Shown: one piece after another, positions 19,972 through 29,510 of the stretch | Position numbering within the stretch: the stretch's first letter is position 1 | Layout of the letters: the number at the start of each line of letters is the position of its first letter | NCBI RefSeq assembly: GCF_000317125.1 | Contig: NC_019695.1 | Coordinates: forward strand, 1,910,336-1,974,335 | Source of the DNA: Chroococcidiopsis thermalis PCC 7203 | GTDB lineage: Bacteria > Cyanobacteriota > Cyanobacteriia > Cyanobacteriales > Chroococcidiopsidaceae | Direction of reading: 5' to 3' | DNA length: 64,000 nt | The notes under the pieces: generated by a model | Database searches by the model: none | Seen by the model: only the letters and a program-made list of their open reading frames with translations | Told to the model about the DNA's origin: nothing | Position numbers and translations under genes: made by a program

Positions 19972-20070
19972 CTGTAGGGGCGGGTTTATTGACGAGCTTT
20001 GATAAAAATGAAGAGCTTCACAAATCCGCCCTCTTTCACGTCAGGATCTTCACAAACCCGCCCTCTTTTA
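19972..20070. repeat. GGGGCGGGTTT...AAACCCGCC dispersed element, copy 1
   Basis: Element bounded by GTAGGGGCGGGTTT on the left and CAAACCCGCCCTC on the right, with an internal partial copy (AAATCCGCCCTC). It fills the spacer between the DapF-like gene and the HdrB-like gene. Five more copies lie at 35771, 42241, 46207, 51789 and 62131. Confidence 0.7.
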
Positions 20071-20078
20071 TCCAAAGA

Positions 20079-20984
20079 TCACAATCCCAATTTTTCCAAC
20101 ACCGGACGGGTAGAAACAATATGTCGTTCTAATCCTAATTGTTTCGGTGCAACTCCTAACGCCAAAGCAATTAATTGTGGAAAATGTAAGACTGGTAAAC
20201 CAAGTTTTCTCCCGATAACTTTCTCAACTTCTGGTTGACGAGAATCGAGATTTAAATGACACAAAGGACAAGGTGTCACCATACAATCTGCACCAGTGGC
20301 GATCGCATCTTGAATGTGCATTCCTGCCATTTTAAATGATTGTTCGGTGGCATAACTGGAAAGAGGCCAACCGCAACATTGCGTGCGTCCGCGATAATAT
20401 ACTGGTGTTGCTCCCACTGCCTCAAACATATTTTCCATTGCTTGAGGATTAAATGGATCGTCGTAGGGCATAGTTTTACGAGCGCGCAGTAGGTAACAAC
20501 CATAGAAAGCCGCACACTTTAAACCGCTCAAAGACTTGGTGACTTTTTGCTGAATTGCCTTGTAACCATAATCCGTCACCAGCGCGTAAAGTAAATGCTT
20601 GACTTCCGTACTGCCACGATAGGGGGAACAGCCTTCTTTTTGGAGAAAACCGTTAACTTTATCTAGATAAGCTGGATCGCTTTGTTGAGATTCTTTAAGG
20701 CGATCGTCAACGTGAGCGATGACACCCTGACAAGTGCTGCAATGAGTTAAAAGAGGTAAGTTTAATTCTTCTGCTAAAGCAATATTCCTGGCATTAACAG
20801 TATCTTCTAGCAATTGCGAATCTTCTTTAAACGTACCAGAACCGCAGCAAGCGGCTTTTTTTAGCTCTATTAGTTCAATTCCTAAAGCTTGAGTTAGCGC
20901 TTGAGTTGATAGGTGCAATTCCCGACAAGCACCTTGAGCGACACAACCAGGGTAATATGCGTATTTTAAAGCTGTAGATGACAT
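20079..20984 (-). CDS. HdrB/SdhE/GlpC-type CCG-domain iron-sulfur protein
   Basis: A 301-residue protein with two cysteine-rich CCG domains. The first has YYPGC, AACCGSG and HCSTCQG; the second has FYGCYLL, TQCCGWPL and PCPLCH. This is the architecture of heterodisulfide reductase subunit B and of the SdhE subunit of some succinate:quinone reductases, which bind a special [4Fe-4S] cluster or a disulfide substrate. No other Hdr or Sdh subunit is in the window. The ATG at 20984 (MSSTALKYAYYPGC) is preferred to a TTG five codons upstream. It is 143 bp from the DapF-like gene, with a repeat between them. Confidence 0.88.
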   Translation of the reverse strand: MSSTALKYAYYPGCVAQGACRELHLSTQALTQALGIELIELKKAACCGSGTFKEDSQLLEDTVNARNIALAEELNLPLLTHCSTCQGVIAHVDDRLKESQQSDPAYLDKVNGFLQKEGCSPYRGSTEVKHLLYALVTDYGYKAIQQKVTKSLSGLKCAAFYGCYLLRARKTMPYDDPFNPQAMENMFEAVGATPVYYRGRTQCCGWPLSSYATEQSFKMAGMHIQDAIATGADCMVTPCPLCHLNLDSRQPEVEKVIGRKLGLPVLHFPQLIALALGVAPKQLGLERHIVSTRPVLEKLGL

Positions 20985-21357
20985 GGTAAATATAGTCAAT
21001 AGGGTTTAGGAGTCAGGGGTAAGAAGAATATAACTCTAAGCTAACGCTTTGATAGTCGCAGGTGATTGTTTGATAGCCCTGGGCGATCGCTAGTATTTCC
21101 ACTAGGTTTCTACGTTAACCCGTACAGTCTTTGTCATCACAGAAACAGATTGGAGTCGTAATTCTTCCAGAGTTCGCTGATAGATCGAGCCTGAAAAGGA
21201 TATCCTGGCTACCCTTCTCTCTCACCTCTCATTTAGTGACAAAAAGAAAATAGACCATGTGGAGAGATATACGATCGCGCTTTTCGATAAGATGAATATG
21301 CTCAAAAGCATTTTACCTAAGTTCAAGGTCTAGCAACTGGTTAAGGACAGTCATCGT
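20985..21357. other. Intergenic region before acpP
   Basis: About 370 bp between divergent genes. Apart from one HIP1-type GGCGATCGC site and the Shine-Dalgarno-like AAGGA before the acpP ATG, no gene, RNA or clear operator was recognised. It presumably holds the acpP promoter. Confidence 0.5.
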
Positions 21358-21609
21358 ATGAGCGAAACGGAAATTTTTGAAAAAGTAAAGAAAATCGTCA
21401 CCGAGCAACTAAGCGTTGAAGCCAGTAAGGTCACGCCCTCGGCTCATTTTGCCAACGATCTCAATGCCGATTCTCTGGACACAGTAGAGCTGGTAATGGC
21501 TCTAGAAGAAGAATTTGATATTGAAATTCCTGATGAAGCAGCCGAACAGATCACCACGGTACAAGAAGCTGTGGACTACATCAACAATAAAGTTGCTACA
21601 TCCGCGTAA
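21358..21609 (+). CDS. acpP: Acyl carrier protein AcpP
   Basis: Carrier of growing fatty acyl chains in type II fatty acid synthesis; acts in the cytoplasm as the phosphopantetheinylated form. It has 83 residues, normal size. The attachment serine is in the motif [12 protein letters not shown]. The protein is acidic and helical throughout ([18 protein letters not shown]). It stands 165 bp before fabF on the same strand, the classic acpP-fabF order. Confidence 0.97.
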   Translation: MSETEIFEKVKKIVTEQLSVEASKVTPSAHFANDLNADSLDTVELVMALEEEFDIEIPDEAAEQITTVQEAVDYINNKVATSA

Positions 21610-21774
21610 GTGTTAGTCACTTGTCCTTTGTCATTTGTCCTTTGTTCGCCAGCAATGACAAATGACGAATGACGTAGGGCGTAGACACCCGAAGGGGGGC
21701 TTCTCGAAGAATAGCCCTTCCCGAAGGATATGACAAATAGTTCACGGGTGAAGAAGCTGGCTGAGAATTGAGCT

Positions 21775-23025
21775 ATGACAGATTTGGAAAAAAAACGGGT
21801 TGTGGTGACTGGTGTTGGCGCGATTACGCCAATTGGCAATAATCCAGTTGAATTCTGGGAAGGATTGCAAAGCGGTCGCAATGGTATTGGTTCGATTACA
21901 TTATTCGATCCATCACAGCATAGATGCCGGATTGCCGGAGAGGTGAAAGGTTTCGACCCGCAGCAATACATGGATGGCAAAGATGCGAAACGAATGGATC
22001 GTTTTGCACAATTTGGCGTTGCTGCAAGTTTACAGGCGATCGCCGATGCCCAGTTTACGATTAACGAGTTAAATGCCGAACAAGTCGGTGTCATGCTCGG
22101 TACGGGGATTGGTGGGATTAAAGTTTTAGAAGAACAGCAAACCATTTATCTCAATCGCGGACCCGATCGCTGTAGCCCTTTCATGGTTCCCATGATGATC
22201 GCGAATATGGCGGCGGGGTTAACGGCAATTCACGTCGGTGCAAAAGGACCGAACTCCTGTCCTGTAACAGCTTGTGCTGCGGGTTCTAACGCAATTGGCG
22301 AGGCATTTCGACTGATCCAGCACGGATACGCCCAAGCGATGATTTGTGGTGGTACGGAAGCCGCTGTTACACCCCTATCGGTAGCGGGATTTGCCTCGAT
22401 GCGGGCGCTATCTTTCCGCAACGACGATCCAACCCACGCCAGTCGTCCGTTCGATCGCGATCGCGATGGTTTTGTGATGGGAGAAGGGTCGGGAATTTTA
22501 TTGCTGGAAGAATTAGGACACGCCCTGAGTCGGAAAGCCAAAATTTATGCGGAAATTGTCGGCTATGGCATGACTTGCGACGCTTACCACATGACGGGAA
22601 TTGCCCCTCAAGGAGAAGGCGCAGCCAGGGCGATCGCTCTGTGTCTCAAAGATGGTGGAATTAAGCCAGAGCAAGTAAACTACATCAACGCTCACGGTAC
22701 GAGTACCCCAGTCAACGATCCGAGCGAAACAGCGGCAATTAAAACAGCTTTGGGTGAAGCAGCTTATCAAGTTGCCATCAGTTCCACCAAGTCAATGACG
22801 GGTCATTTACTCGGCGGTTCGGGAGGAATTGAAGCAGTTGCGACAGTCATGGCGATCGCCCACGATCGGGTTCCGCCTACAATCAATTTGGAAAACCCCG
22901 ATCCAGAATGCGATTTAGATTACATCCCAAATCAAAGTCGCGCCCACACCGTCAACGTTGCCCTATCCAACTCCTTCGGCTTCGGCGGACACAACGTTAC
23001 CCTGGCATTTAAAAAATATGTCTAA
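21775..23025 (+). CDS. fabF: 3-oxoacyl-[ACP] synthase II FabF
   Basis: Condensing enzyme (KAS II) that elongates acyl-ACP with malonyl-ACP. It has 416 residues. The active-site cysteine lies in VTACAAGSNAIGEAF; the two catalytic histidines are in NAHGTSTPVND and STKSMTGHLLGGSG; the C-terminal SNSFGFGGHN is the glycine loop. It follows acpP and precedes transketolase. A 46-bp palindrome begins right after its stop. Confidence 0.97.
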   Translation: MTDLEKKRVVVTGVGAITPIGNNPVEFWEGLQSGRNGIGSITLFDPSQHRCRIAGEVKGFDPQQYMDGKDAKRMDRFAQFGVAASLQAIADAQFTINELNAEQVGVMLGTGIGGIKVLEEQQTIYLNRGPDRCSPFMVPMMIANMAAGLTAIHVGAKGPNSCPVTACAAGSNAIGEAFRLIQHGYAQAMICGGTEAAVTPLSVAGFASMRALSFRNDDPTHASRPFDRDRDGFVMGEGSGILLLEELGHALSRKAKIYAEIVGYGMTCDAYHMTGIAPQGEGAARAIALCLKDGGIKPEQVNYINAHGTSTPVNDPSETAAIKTALGEAAYQVAISSTKSMTGHLLGGSGGIEAVATVMAIAHDRVPPTINLENPDPECDLDYIPNQSRAHTVNVALSNSFGFGGHNVTLAFKKYV

Positions 23026-23071
23026 GGGAGCAGTGTAGAGACGTTACATGCAACGTCTCTACACTGCTCCC
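23026..23071. terminator. 46-bp palindrome immediately after fabF
   Basis: A near-perfect inverted repeat (arms beginning GGGAGCAGTGTAGAGACG) starts on the base after the fabF TAA. Its inner part matches the palindrome at 11720. It could terminate acpP-fabF transcription or protect the 3' end of the mRNA. Confidence 0.65.
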
Positions 23072-23206
23072 TCAAAAAAAGGCTTGCATGGCGATCTCGA
23101 AGTATGGGACGATCGCTTATGCGTGCCGAGGGCGATGCCAAGCATTTAGCATCTTATGTATTGAGCCGCAACTGCGAGCTGAACTGTCGTTAACAAACTA
23201 GAAATT

Positions 23207-25237
23207 ATGGCTGTTGCAACCCAATCCCTTGAAGAACTTTGTATTAACTCAATCCGCTTTCTGGCAATTGATGCCGTAGAAAAGGCAAAGTCGGGTCATC
23301 CTGGGCTGCCGATGGGTGCTGCTCCGATGGCATTCGTGCTTTGGGATCGCTTCATGCGGTTTAATCCTAAAAATCCGGCTTGGTTGAATCGCGATCGCTT
23401 TTTGCTGTCGGCGGGACATGGCAGTATGTTGCTGTATGCCCTGCTCTATTTAACTGGATATGAAGATTTAACTTTAGATGACCTCAAGCAGTTCCGTCAA
23501 TGGGAATCAAAAACCCCAGGTCATCCAGAAAACTTTATGAATCCAGGGGTAGAAATTACCACTGGTCCATTGGGACAGGGAATCGCGAATGGTGTGGGAA
23601 TTGCGATGGCTGAGGCTCACCTAGCAGCCACATTCAACAAACCCGATTTCCCCATCATCGACCACTACACCTACGTCATCTTAGGCGACGGTTGCAACAT
23701 GGAAGGTGTTTCTGGCGAAGCTTGTTCTTTAGCCGGACACTTGGGACTGGGTAAGCTAATTGCTCTATATGACGACAACCACATTTCGATTGACGGTTCC
23801 ACCGACCTAGCGTTTACAGAAGATGTTGGTAAACGGTTTGAGGCTTATAATTGGCACGTCCAGGTAGTAGAAGACGGTAACACAGATCTAGATGGCATTC
23901 AAAAAGCCATAGAAGCAGCAAAAGCCGTCACTGATAAGCCTTCTCTGATTAAAGTGCGGACAACCATTGGTTACGGATCGCCCAAGAAAGCCGATACTCG
24001 CCACGCTCACGGCGAAGCTTTAGGCGAAGATGAAGTTAAAGCCACCCGCGAACATTTAGGTTGGAATCACCCGCCGTTTGAAGTACCAGAAGATGCACTC
24101 AACCACTGGCGTAAAGCGATCGATCGCGGTGCAAAACTCGAACAAGAGTGGAACCAAATGTTCGAGCGCTACAAACAGCAATATGCTGACGAAGCTCGCA
24201 CCCTAGAACGGATGCACGAAGCCGAACTGCCCCCAAACTGGGATTCAGTTCTGCCCACCTACAAGCCAGAAGATAAAGCGATCGCTACCCGCGTTCACTC
24301 CGGTAATTGCTTGAATGCGATCGCGGAAGTGCTGCCAGAATTGATTGGTGGTTCTGCTGACCTGGCTCCTTCTAACAATACCCTACTCAAGAATTCGGGC
24401 GACTTCCAAAAAGGACAATACCAAAATCGCTACATCCGCTTTGGCGTGCGCGAACACGGTATGGGTTCTATTTGTAACGGTCTTGCCCTAGATGGATCGG
24501 GGCTAATTCCCTACTGCGCTACATTCCTAGTTTTCACAGACTACATGCGGGCGGCGATTCGGCTTTCGGCACTGTCGGAAGCAGGCGTAATCTACGTCAT
24601 GACTCACGACTCGATCGCGCTAGGTGAAGATGGTCCCACCCACCAACCAGTGGAACACATGGCAGCTTTGCGAGTCATCCCCGATCTGTACGTGCTTCGT
24701 CCGGCTGACGGTAACGAAACTTCGGGAGCTTACAAAGTCGCGATCGAAGCAGCTAAAGGCAAGCGATCGGGCAACAAAGTACGTCCTTCCGTACTCGCCT
24801 TAACTCGCCAAGCCTTACCCAACCTCGCTGGTAGCTCGATTGAAGGCGTAACCAAAGGCGCTTACATCATATCCGACAGCGAAGGTACACCCGACATCAT
24901 CTTAATCGGCACGGGTAGCGAAACTCAACTTTGCGTCAAAGCAGCCGAGCAATTGCGCGGTGAAGGCAAAAAAGTGCGGGTCGTTTCCATGCCTTGCTGG
25001 GAAATTTTTGAAGAACAGACTCCAGAATACAAAGAATCCGTGCTACCCAAAGCCGTGAAAAAGCGGGTTTCCGTAGAAGCAGCCGTGACTTTTGGCTGGT
25101 GTCGTTATGTTGGTTCCGAAGGAATTGCGATCGGCATCGACCAATACGGTTCTTCGGCTCCTGGCAATGTTTGCATGGAAAAATTTGGCTTCACCGTCGA
25201 TAACGTATTGGCAAAAGCTAAATCTTTGTTGGGCTAA
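23207..25237 (+). CDS. tkt: Transketolase Tkt (Calvin-cycle type)
   Basis: Thiamine-diphosphate enzyme moving two-carbon units between sugar phosphates in the Calvin cycle and pentose phosphate pathway. It has 676 residues, full length. The start of the protein reads [20 protein letters not shown]. The TPP motif is [14 protein letters not shown] with [14 protein letters not shown], and [14 protein letters not shown] and [20 protein letters not shown] belong to the pyrimidine domain. A strong terminator follows. A second, distant transketolase lies at 26508-28421. Confidence 0.97.
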   Translation: MAVATQSLEELCINSIRFLAIDAVEKAKSGHPGLPMGAAPMAFVLWDRFMRFNPKNPAWLNRDRFLLSAGHGSMLLYALLYLTGYEDLTLDDLKQFRQWESKTPGHPENFMNPGVEITTGPLGQGIANGVGIAMAEAHLAATFNKPDFPIIDHYTYVILGDGCNMEGVSGEACSLAGHLGLGKLIALYDDNHISIDGSTDLAFTEDVGKRFEAYNWHVQVVEDGNTDLDGIQKAIEAAKAVTDKPSLIKVRTTIGYGSPKKADTRHAHGEALGEDEVKATREHLGWNHPPFEVPEDALNHWRKAIDRGAKLEQEWNQMFERYKQQYADEARTLERMHEAELPPNWDSVLPTYKPEDKAIATRVHSGNCLNAIAEVLPELIGGSADLAPSNNTLLKNSGDFQKGQYQNRYIRFGVREHGMGSICNGLALDGSGLIPYCATFLVFTDYMRAAIRLSALSEAGVIYVMTHDSIALGEDGPTHQPVEHMAALRVIPDLYVLRPADGNETSGAYKVAIEAAKGKRSGNKVRPSVLALTRQALPNLAGSSIEGVTKGAYIISDSEGTPDIILIGTGSETQLCVKAAEQLRGEGKKVRVVSMPCWEIFEEQTPEYKESVLPKAVKKRVSVEAAVTFGWCRYVGSEGIAIGIDQYGSSAPGNVCMEKFGFTVDNVLAKAKSLLG

Positions 25238-25250
25238 ATACCTATTAGAA

Positions 25251-25270
25251 GGGCGCACGTCTGTGCGCCC
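25251..25270. repeat. GGGCGCAC palindrome
   Basis: Short inverted repeat GGGCGCAC with its complement, followed by CCTACT. A closely similar copy with TACGGG at its left side occurs at 63927-63945. It precedes the tkt terminator. Confidence 0.55.
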
Positions 25271-25290
25271 CTACTGTTTACTTATGGTCT

Positions 25291-25316
25291 GGGGTTTTCG
25301 CGAAAACCCCTTTTTT
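25291..25316 (+). terminator. Rho-independent terminator after tkt
   Basis: Perfect 10-bp stem (GGGGTTTTCG and complement, with no true loop bases beyond the turn) followed directly by six T residues. It is the clearest intrinsic terminator in the window and closes the tkt transcription unit. Confidence 0.85.
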
Positions 25317-25443
25317 CTGCAATTAAACGCAGATGAACGCACGTAGAAGAAATGGCGATCGCCACCAAAGATCTCTTGAGCGATCTTCTTCGCGCCTAAC
25401 GCTTCGCTTCGCCTGCGGCTGGTGCGTCTTTGCGCGACAAAAA

Positions 25444-26211
25444 TCAGTCCCCAGCCTCCTCACGCACGATCGCCAACCCCAACTCTTTATAAGCAGCCAA
25501 CACCCGATCCGATACAGTCGGCGCAGTCACCAGATAAGTCAAAGCGTGAATTGATTCAACTACATAGGATGCAGCCGTATCTAATTTCGCAGCTGTCGCC
25601 AATCCTACCACCTCCGCCGCCCTTGCAATCATCGCTCGTTTGACGTACGCCTCATTTAAATTCGTCACGCTAATTCCAATTTCTGGATGCAAACTACACA
25701 CCCCCAACATGCACAAATCGGCACGAATCATCCGTAACGCCTCAACAGTAGCCGCACCAACATTAACTATGGCTTTTTTATAAAGCTGTCCGCCCAACAT
25801 CACGACTTCAATATAGGGATGATCTGCCAACGCAACAGCGATTGGCGGGCTATTCGTGACGACAGTTGCTTGTAAATCTAGCGGTAAATGACAAGCTACC
25901 TGAAGCGTCGTCGTACCCCCATCCAAAATTACCACCTGCCCCGCACAAACTAATTTTGCCGCAGCACGGGCGATCGCCTCTTTTTCTTTCGGTGCTTGTT
26001 TTTGGCGATCGGCGTAACTCGCGATCGCGGGTGAAGCCAAAAGCGCCCCACCATGTACCCGTTGCAACAAACCCGACTCTGCCAATTCCCGCAAATCTCG
26101 ACGAATCGTATCCTCAGAAACATTCAACGCCGTACTGAGTTCCGATGACAGCACCTTTTTATCGCGGCGCAGAATATCTAAGATGTATTGCCGTCTCTCT
26201 GCGGTTAGCAT
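25444..26211 (-). CDS. DeoR/GlpR-family transcriptional regulator
   Basis: A 255-residue DeoR-type repressor. The N-terminal winged helix (residues 1-60) shows RRQYILDILRRDKKVLSSEL and SEDTIRRDLRELAESGLLQR, the family signature. The C-terminal sugar-phosphate sensor domain follows, with VILDGGTTTLQVA and the VTNSPPIAVAL region. Members respond to phosphorylated sugars. It is divergent from a second transketolase gene; the shared spacer carries inverted and direct repeats that are good operator candidates. Confidence 0.9.
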   Translation of the reverse strand: MLTAERRQYILDILRRDKKVLSSELSTALNVSEDTIRRDLRELAESGLLQRVHGGALLASPAIASYADRQKQAPKEKEAIARAAAKLVCAGQVVILDGGTTTLQVACHLPLDLQATVVTNSPPIAVALADHPYIEVVMLGGQLYKKAIVNVGAATVEALRMIRADLCMLGVCSLHPEIGISVTNLNEAYVKRAMIARAAEVVGLATAAKLDTAASYVVESIHALTYLVTAPTVSDRVLAAYKELGLAIVREEAGD

Positions 26212-26275
26212 AGTCGCTCTGCCTGAAATTGCGTTTTCGATCTTGAAATTGCACCCTTATAAGTATAAACTCATA

Positions 26276-26337
26276 AACATGCAGGTTTTTGCATGTTAGT
26301 CAGTGCTTATAACTGAATTCAAGCATAATTCAAGCAT
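26276..26337. promoter_or_regulatory. Candidate operator repeats between deoR-type gene and transketolase 2
   Basis: An 8-bp inverted repeat, AACATGCA and TGCATGTT separated by six bases, lies at 26276-26297. Then AATTCAAGCAT occurs twice in tandem at 26316-26337, spaced by exactly 11 bp, one helical turn. These are plausible binding sites for the divergently encoded DeoR-type protein. Confidence 0.5.
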
Positions 26338-26507
26338 ACTTATGCACGTTTGAGTGTATCGTGCTTGACAGCGCTTTTGTAGCCACGAGCGATTGACTCG
26401 ATCCCCACAGACTGCTTTGCTGTTTGTAGCGATCGAATTGCAATCCTGCTGACAACCTTCTCGTGCGATTGACCCGTCCGTAATAGTTCCTCACTAAAAT
26501 ATTAGCC

Positions 26508-28421
26508 ATGACTATCACCGCTACTAAATTCCCTATCGATCTCGGTGCATACAAACCTCTGAAACTCGATCCAAGCAACCCCGTCCTCACAAACGAACAG
26601 CGAGAAACTTTAAAAGCAAATATTCAACTTTGTCGCGATGCGATCGTTTTATTTACGGCAACTGGAGCTGCGAAAGGAGTTGGCGGACATACAGGTGGAC
26701 CCTACGACACCGTACCAGAAGTCATGATTCTCGATGCCTTCTTTCGGGGAGCGCCGGATAAATTCGTGCCAATTTTCTTTGATGAAGCGGGACACCGAGT
26801 CGGCACTCAATATTTAATGGCAGCTTTACGCGGTGAATTACCAGCCGAACAACTGCTGAAATATCGCGAAGCAAATTCTAAACTACCAGGACACCCCGAA
26901 CTAGGATTAACTCCTGGCGTGCAGTTTAGTTCGGGACGGCTGGGACATATGTGGCCCTATGTTAACGGTGTGGCAATGGCAAATCCTGGCAAAGCAGTAT
27001 TTTGCTTGGGTTCGGACGGTTCGCAGCAAGAAGGCAATGACGCGGAAGCAGCACGGTTAGCGATCGCCCAACACCTCAACGTGAAGCTAATTATCGACGA
27101 TAATGATGTAACAATCGCCGGACATCCTTCTAAATATTTGCCTGGTTTTAGCGTTGCCAAAACCCTACAAGGTCATGGGTTGAAAGTACTTGAGGGAGAT
27201 GGTGAAGATATTGATGATTTGTACCGTCGTCTGTGCGAAGCTGTAACTACACCAGGTGCGATCGCGGTGATTAACAAGCGTCCCATGTGTCCCGGAATTG
27301 AAGGCTTAGAAGGCTCTACCCACGGTCATGACGTGATTTCGGTAGACTTGGCGCTGAAATATCTCGAATCTCGCGGACAAGCGGCGGCTGTCGAACATAT
27401 CAAGAGCATCCAAAAACCCAAAGATAGTTACACTTTCCTCGGTTCTGGAGACAAATTAGGCGCTAACCGCAACGTATTTGGCGAAGCAATGGTAGAAGTT
27501 CTCGGTCGGATGAGCGAGACGGAACGCAAGGAAAAAGTCATGGTCATTGATAGCGACCTAGAAGGTTCCTGCGGTCTGAAGAAGATTCACGATGCTTACC
27601 CCGAAATCTTCATTCCTTCTGGGATTATGGAGCGCGGTAACTTTTCGGCTGCGGCTGGATTTGGCATGGAAAAAGGCAAGCAAGGAGTTTTTGCCACATT
27701 CAGCGCCTTCCTAGAAATGTGCATTTCTGAAATTACGATGGCGCGGCTGAATTATTCCAACGTTCTGTGCCATTTTTCCCATGCGGGTGTTGATGACATG
27801 GCAGATAATACTTGTCATTTTGGCATCAACAATATGTTTGCCGATAATGGCTTGGATGACGGTCACGAAACACGGCTGTATTTCCCCGCCGATGCCAATC
27901 AGATGAAAGCTTGCGTGAATGCTGTATTTAGCGATCCTGGTTTGCGTTTCATCTTCTCTACACGTTCCAAAGTACCAAACATTCTCGACGGTAACGGTAA
28001 CGACTTATTTGGCAGCAACTACAAATTCGTCCCTGGTAAAGATGAAGTCGTGCGGGAAGGAACTGCGGGTTACATCGTCAGCTTTGGTGATGCCTTGTAC
28101 CGCTCCCTCGATGCTGTAGAGCGTCTGAAGCAGGAAGGAATAGATGTGGGTTTAATTAATAAAGCCACGCTGAATGTTGTCGATGAGGAGACGATGGCAA
28201 AAATCGGCAAAACTTCCTTTGTAGTGGTTGCGGAAGCCTTTAACCGTCGCACTGGCTTGGGTAGTCGTTTCGGTTCTTGGTTATTAGAGCGCGGCTATAC
28301 TCCTAAATACGCTCACCTCGGTACTTATCATGAAGGTTGTGGCGGTTTGTGGGAACAATACCCACATCAGGGAATTGACCCAGCAGGAATTATGAATAAA
28401 GTCAAGGAATTGGCGAAATAA
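26508..28421 (+). CDS. Second, divergent transketolase-family enzyme
   Basis: Full-length transketolase-fold protein of 637 residues, strongly different from Tkt at 23207. The TPP-binding segment is LGSDGSQQEGNDAEAARLA with LIIDDNDVTIAGH. The substrate channel has GGHTGGPYDTVPE and GHPELGLTPGVQFSSGRLGH, and the pyrimidine domain has MERGNFSAAAGFGMEKGKQG. The C-terminal domain is complete. Its substrates are uncertain: it could be transketolase proper, or a related ketose-phosphate enzyme. The divergent DeoR-type gene suggests sugar-phosphate-dependent control. Confidence 0.85.
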   Translation: MTITATKFPIDLGAYKPLKLDPSNPVLTNEQRETLKANIQLCRDAIVLFTATGAAKGVGGHTGGPYDTVPEVMILDAFFRGAPDKFVPIFFDEAGHRVGTQYLMAALRGELPAEQLLKYREANSKLPGHPELGLTPGVQFSSGRLGHMWPYVNGVAMANPGKAVFCLGSDGSQQEGNDAEAARLAIAQHLNVKLIIDDNDVTIAGHPSKYLPGFSVAKTLQGHGLKVLEGDGEDIDDLYRRLCEAVTTPGAIAVINKRPMCPGIEGLEGSTHGHDVISVDLALKYLESRGQAAAVEHIKSIQKPKDSYTFLGSGDKLGANRNVFGEAMVEVLGRMSETERKEKVMVIDSDLEGSCGLKKIHDAYPEIFIPSGIMERGNFSAAAGFGMEKGKQGVFATFSAFLEMCISEITMARLNYSNVLCHFSHAGVDDMADNTCHFGINNMFADNGLDDGHETRLYFPADANQMKACVNAVFSDPGLRFIFSTRSKVPNILDGNGNDLFGSNYKFVPGKDEVVREGTAGYIVSFGDALYRSLDAVERLKQEGIDVGLINKATLNVVDEETMAKIGKTSFVVVAEAFNRRTGLGSRFGSWLLERGYTPKYAHLGTYHEGCGGLWEQYPHQGIDPAGIMNKVKELAK

Positions 28422-28469
28422 TCTTATCCTTGCACTAATCAATCGCTCTTAGCCCCCTCACGCTCTTAG

Positions 28470-28487
28470 CCCCCCTTTTTAAGGGGG
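28470..28487. repeat. CCCCCCTTTTTAAGGGGGG palindrome
   Basis: Inverted repeat after the second transketolase; part of a larger dispersed repeat type with GGGGGGATCT/AGATCCCCCC ends, also present at about 38400-38540 and 49455-49625. It could act as a terminator in either direction. Confidence 0.6.
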
Positions 28488-28649
28488 GTTGGGGGGATCT
28501 TCTCCGCCGTAGTCATCAAGCATCGATCCGATCCAAATCAATTCAATCATGAGTTTTTGATGCGATCGCAAAACCAATAAAAAATAGTATCTACCACAGA
28601 AATACCGATAGAATCAAATATTTTAACTTTTAACTTTTGACTTGCTAGT

Positions 28650-29510
28650 ATGACAACTGATTTCTATAAATACCATGCTTTGGGAAACGATTATATTGTT
28701 ATCGACCCAAATATAGTTAACTTTAACTTAAGTGAAAAAGCAATTCAATTAATTTGCGATCGCAATTTTGGTATTGGTTCAGATGGGATATTATATGGAC
28801 CTATTTTTACAGGGGATAAGATAGAACTGAGAATTTTTAACCCTGATGGTAGTGAAGCTGAAAAAAGTGGTAATGGAATTCGGATTTTTTCGAGATATTT
28901 AGTTGATGCTGGATACATCAAGACAAAAACATTTCAATTAACAACTTTAGGCGGTGAGGTTGCTGTCGAAGTTTTAAACCCAGAAGCAACGCTGTTTAAA
29001 GTGGATATGGGAACTGTTACTTTTGAAAGTGAATTGATTCCGGTGACTGGTTCGCCTCGCCAAACAGTTGCGATCGATTTACCTGTAAACGATTTAACTT
29101 TGAAAGCCACTTGTTTATCTATTGGTAATCCTCACTGCGTTATCCCAGGATCGGAAGTTTCTCAGGAGCTTGCTGTATCTTTAGGGGCAAAAATTGAAAA
29201 TCATCCGCTATTTCCTAAACGCATAAACGTGCAGTTTTTGCAAGTACTCGATCGCCAAAATATTCAAATAGAAATTTGGGAACGAGGCGCTGGTTATACT
29301 TTGGCTTCTGGTAGTAGTAGCTGTGCGGCTGCGAGTGCTGCTTATAAATTAGGTTTGGTTGACGATCGGGTTAAAGTACACATGCCAGGAGGAGAAATTG
29401 ATATTGAGATAGTAGGCGATCGCGTTTTTATGACTGGTGGTGTGTCGGCTGTGGCTCAGGGTGAATTTGCGAAGGATTTTTTGAGCTGCCTGAATCTTCT
29501 CATCGATTGA
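28650..29510 (+). CDS. dapF: DapF-like PLP-independent epimerase with both catalytic Cys replaced by Ser (copy 2)
   Basis: Close paralogue of the protein at 19087-19935. The two align without gaps over the first 220 residues and differ at a minority of positions. The canonical catalytic cysteines are again serine: KSGNG at Ser73 and LASGS at Ser220. Fold markers (KYHALGNDYIVID, GIGSDGILYGP, SIGNPHC, WERGAGYT) are retained. This copy has no cupin/SMI1/glsA neighbours; its promoter is in a repeat-rich spacer. Its last 11 bases overlap the end of the convergent gene at 29500. The symbol reflects family only. Confidence 0.85.
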   Translation: MTTDFYKYHALGNDYIVIDPNIVNFNLSEKAIQLICDRNFGIGSDGILYGPIFTGDKIELRIFNPDGSEAEKSGNGIRIFSRYLVDAGYIKTKTFQLTTLGGEVAVEVLNPEATLFKVDMGTVTFESELIPVTGSPRQTVAIDLPVNDLTLKATCLSIGNPHCVIPGSEVSQELAVSLGAKIENHPLFPKRINVQFLQVLDRQNIQIEIWERGAGYTLASGSSSCAAASAAYKLGLVDDRVKVHMPGGEIDIEIVGDRVFMTGGVSAVAQGEFAKDFLSCLNLLID

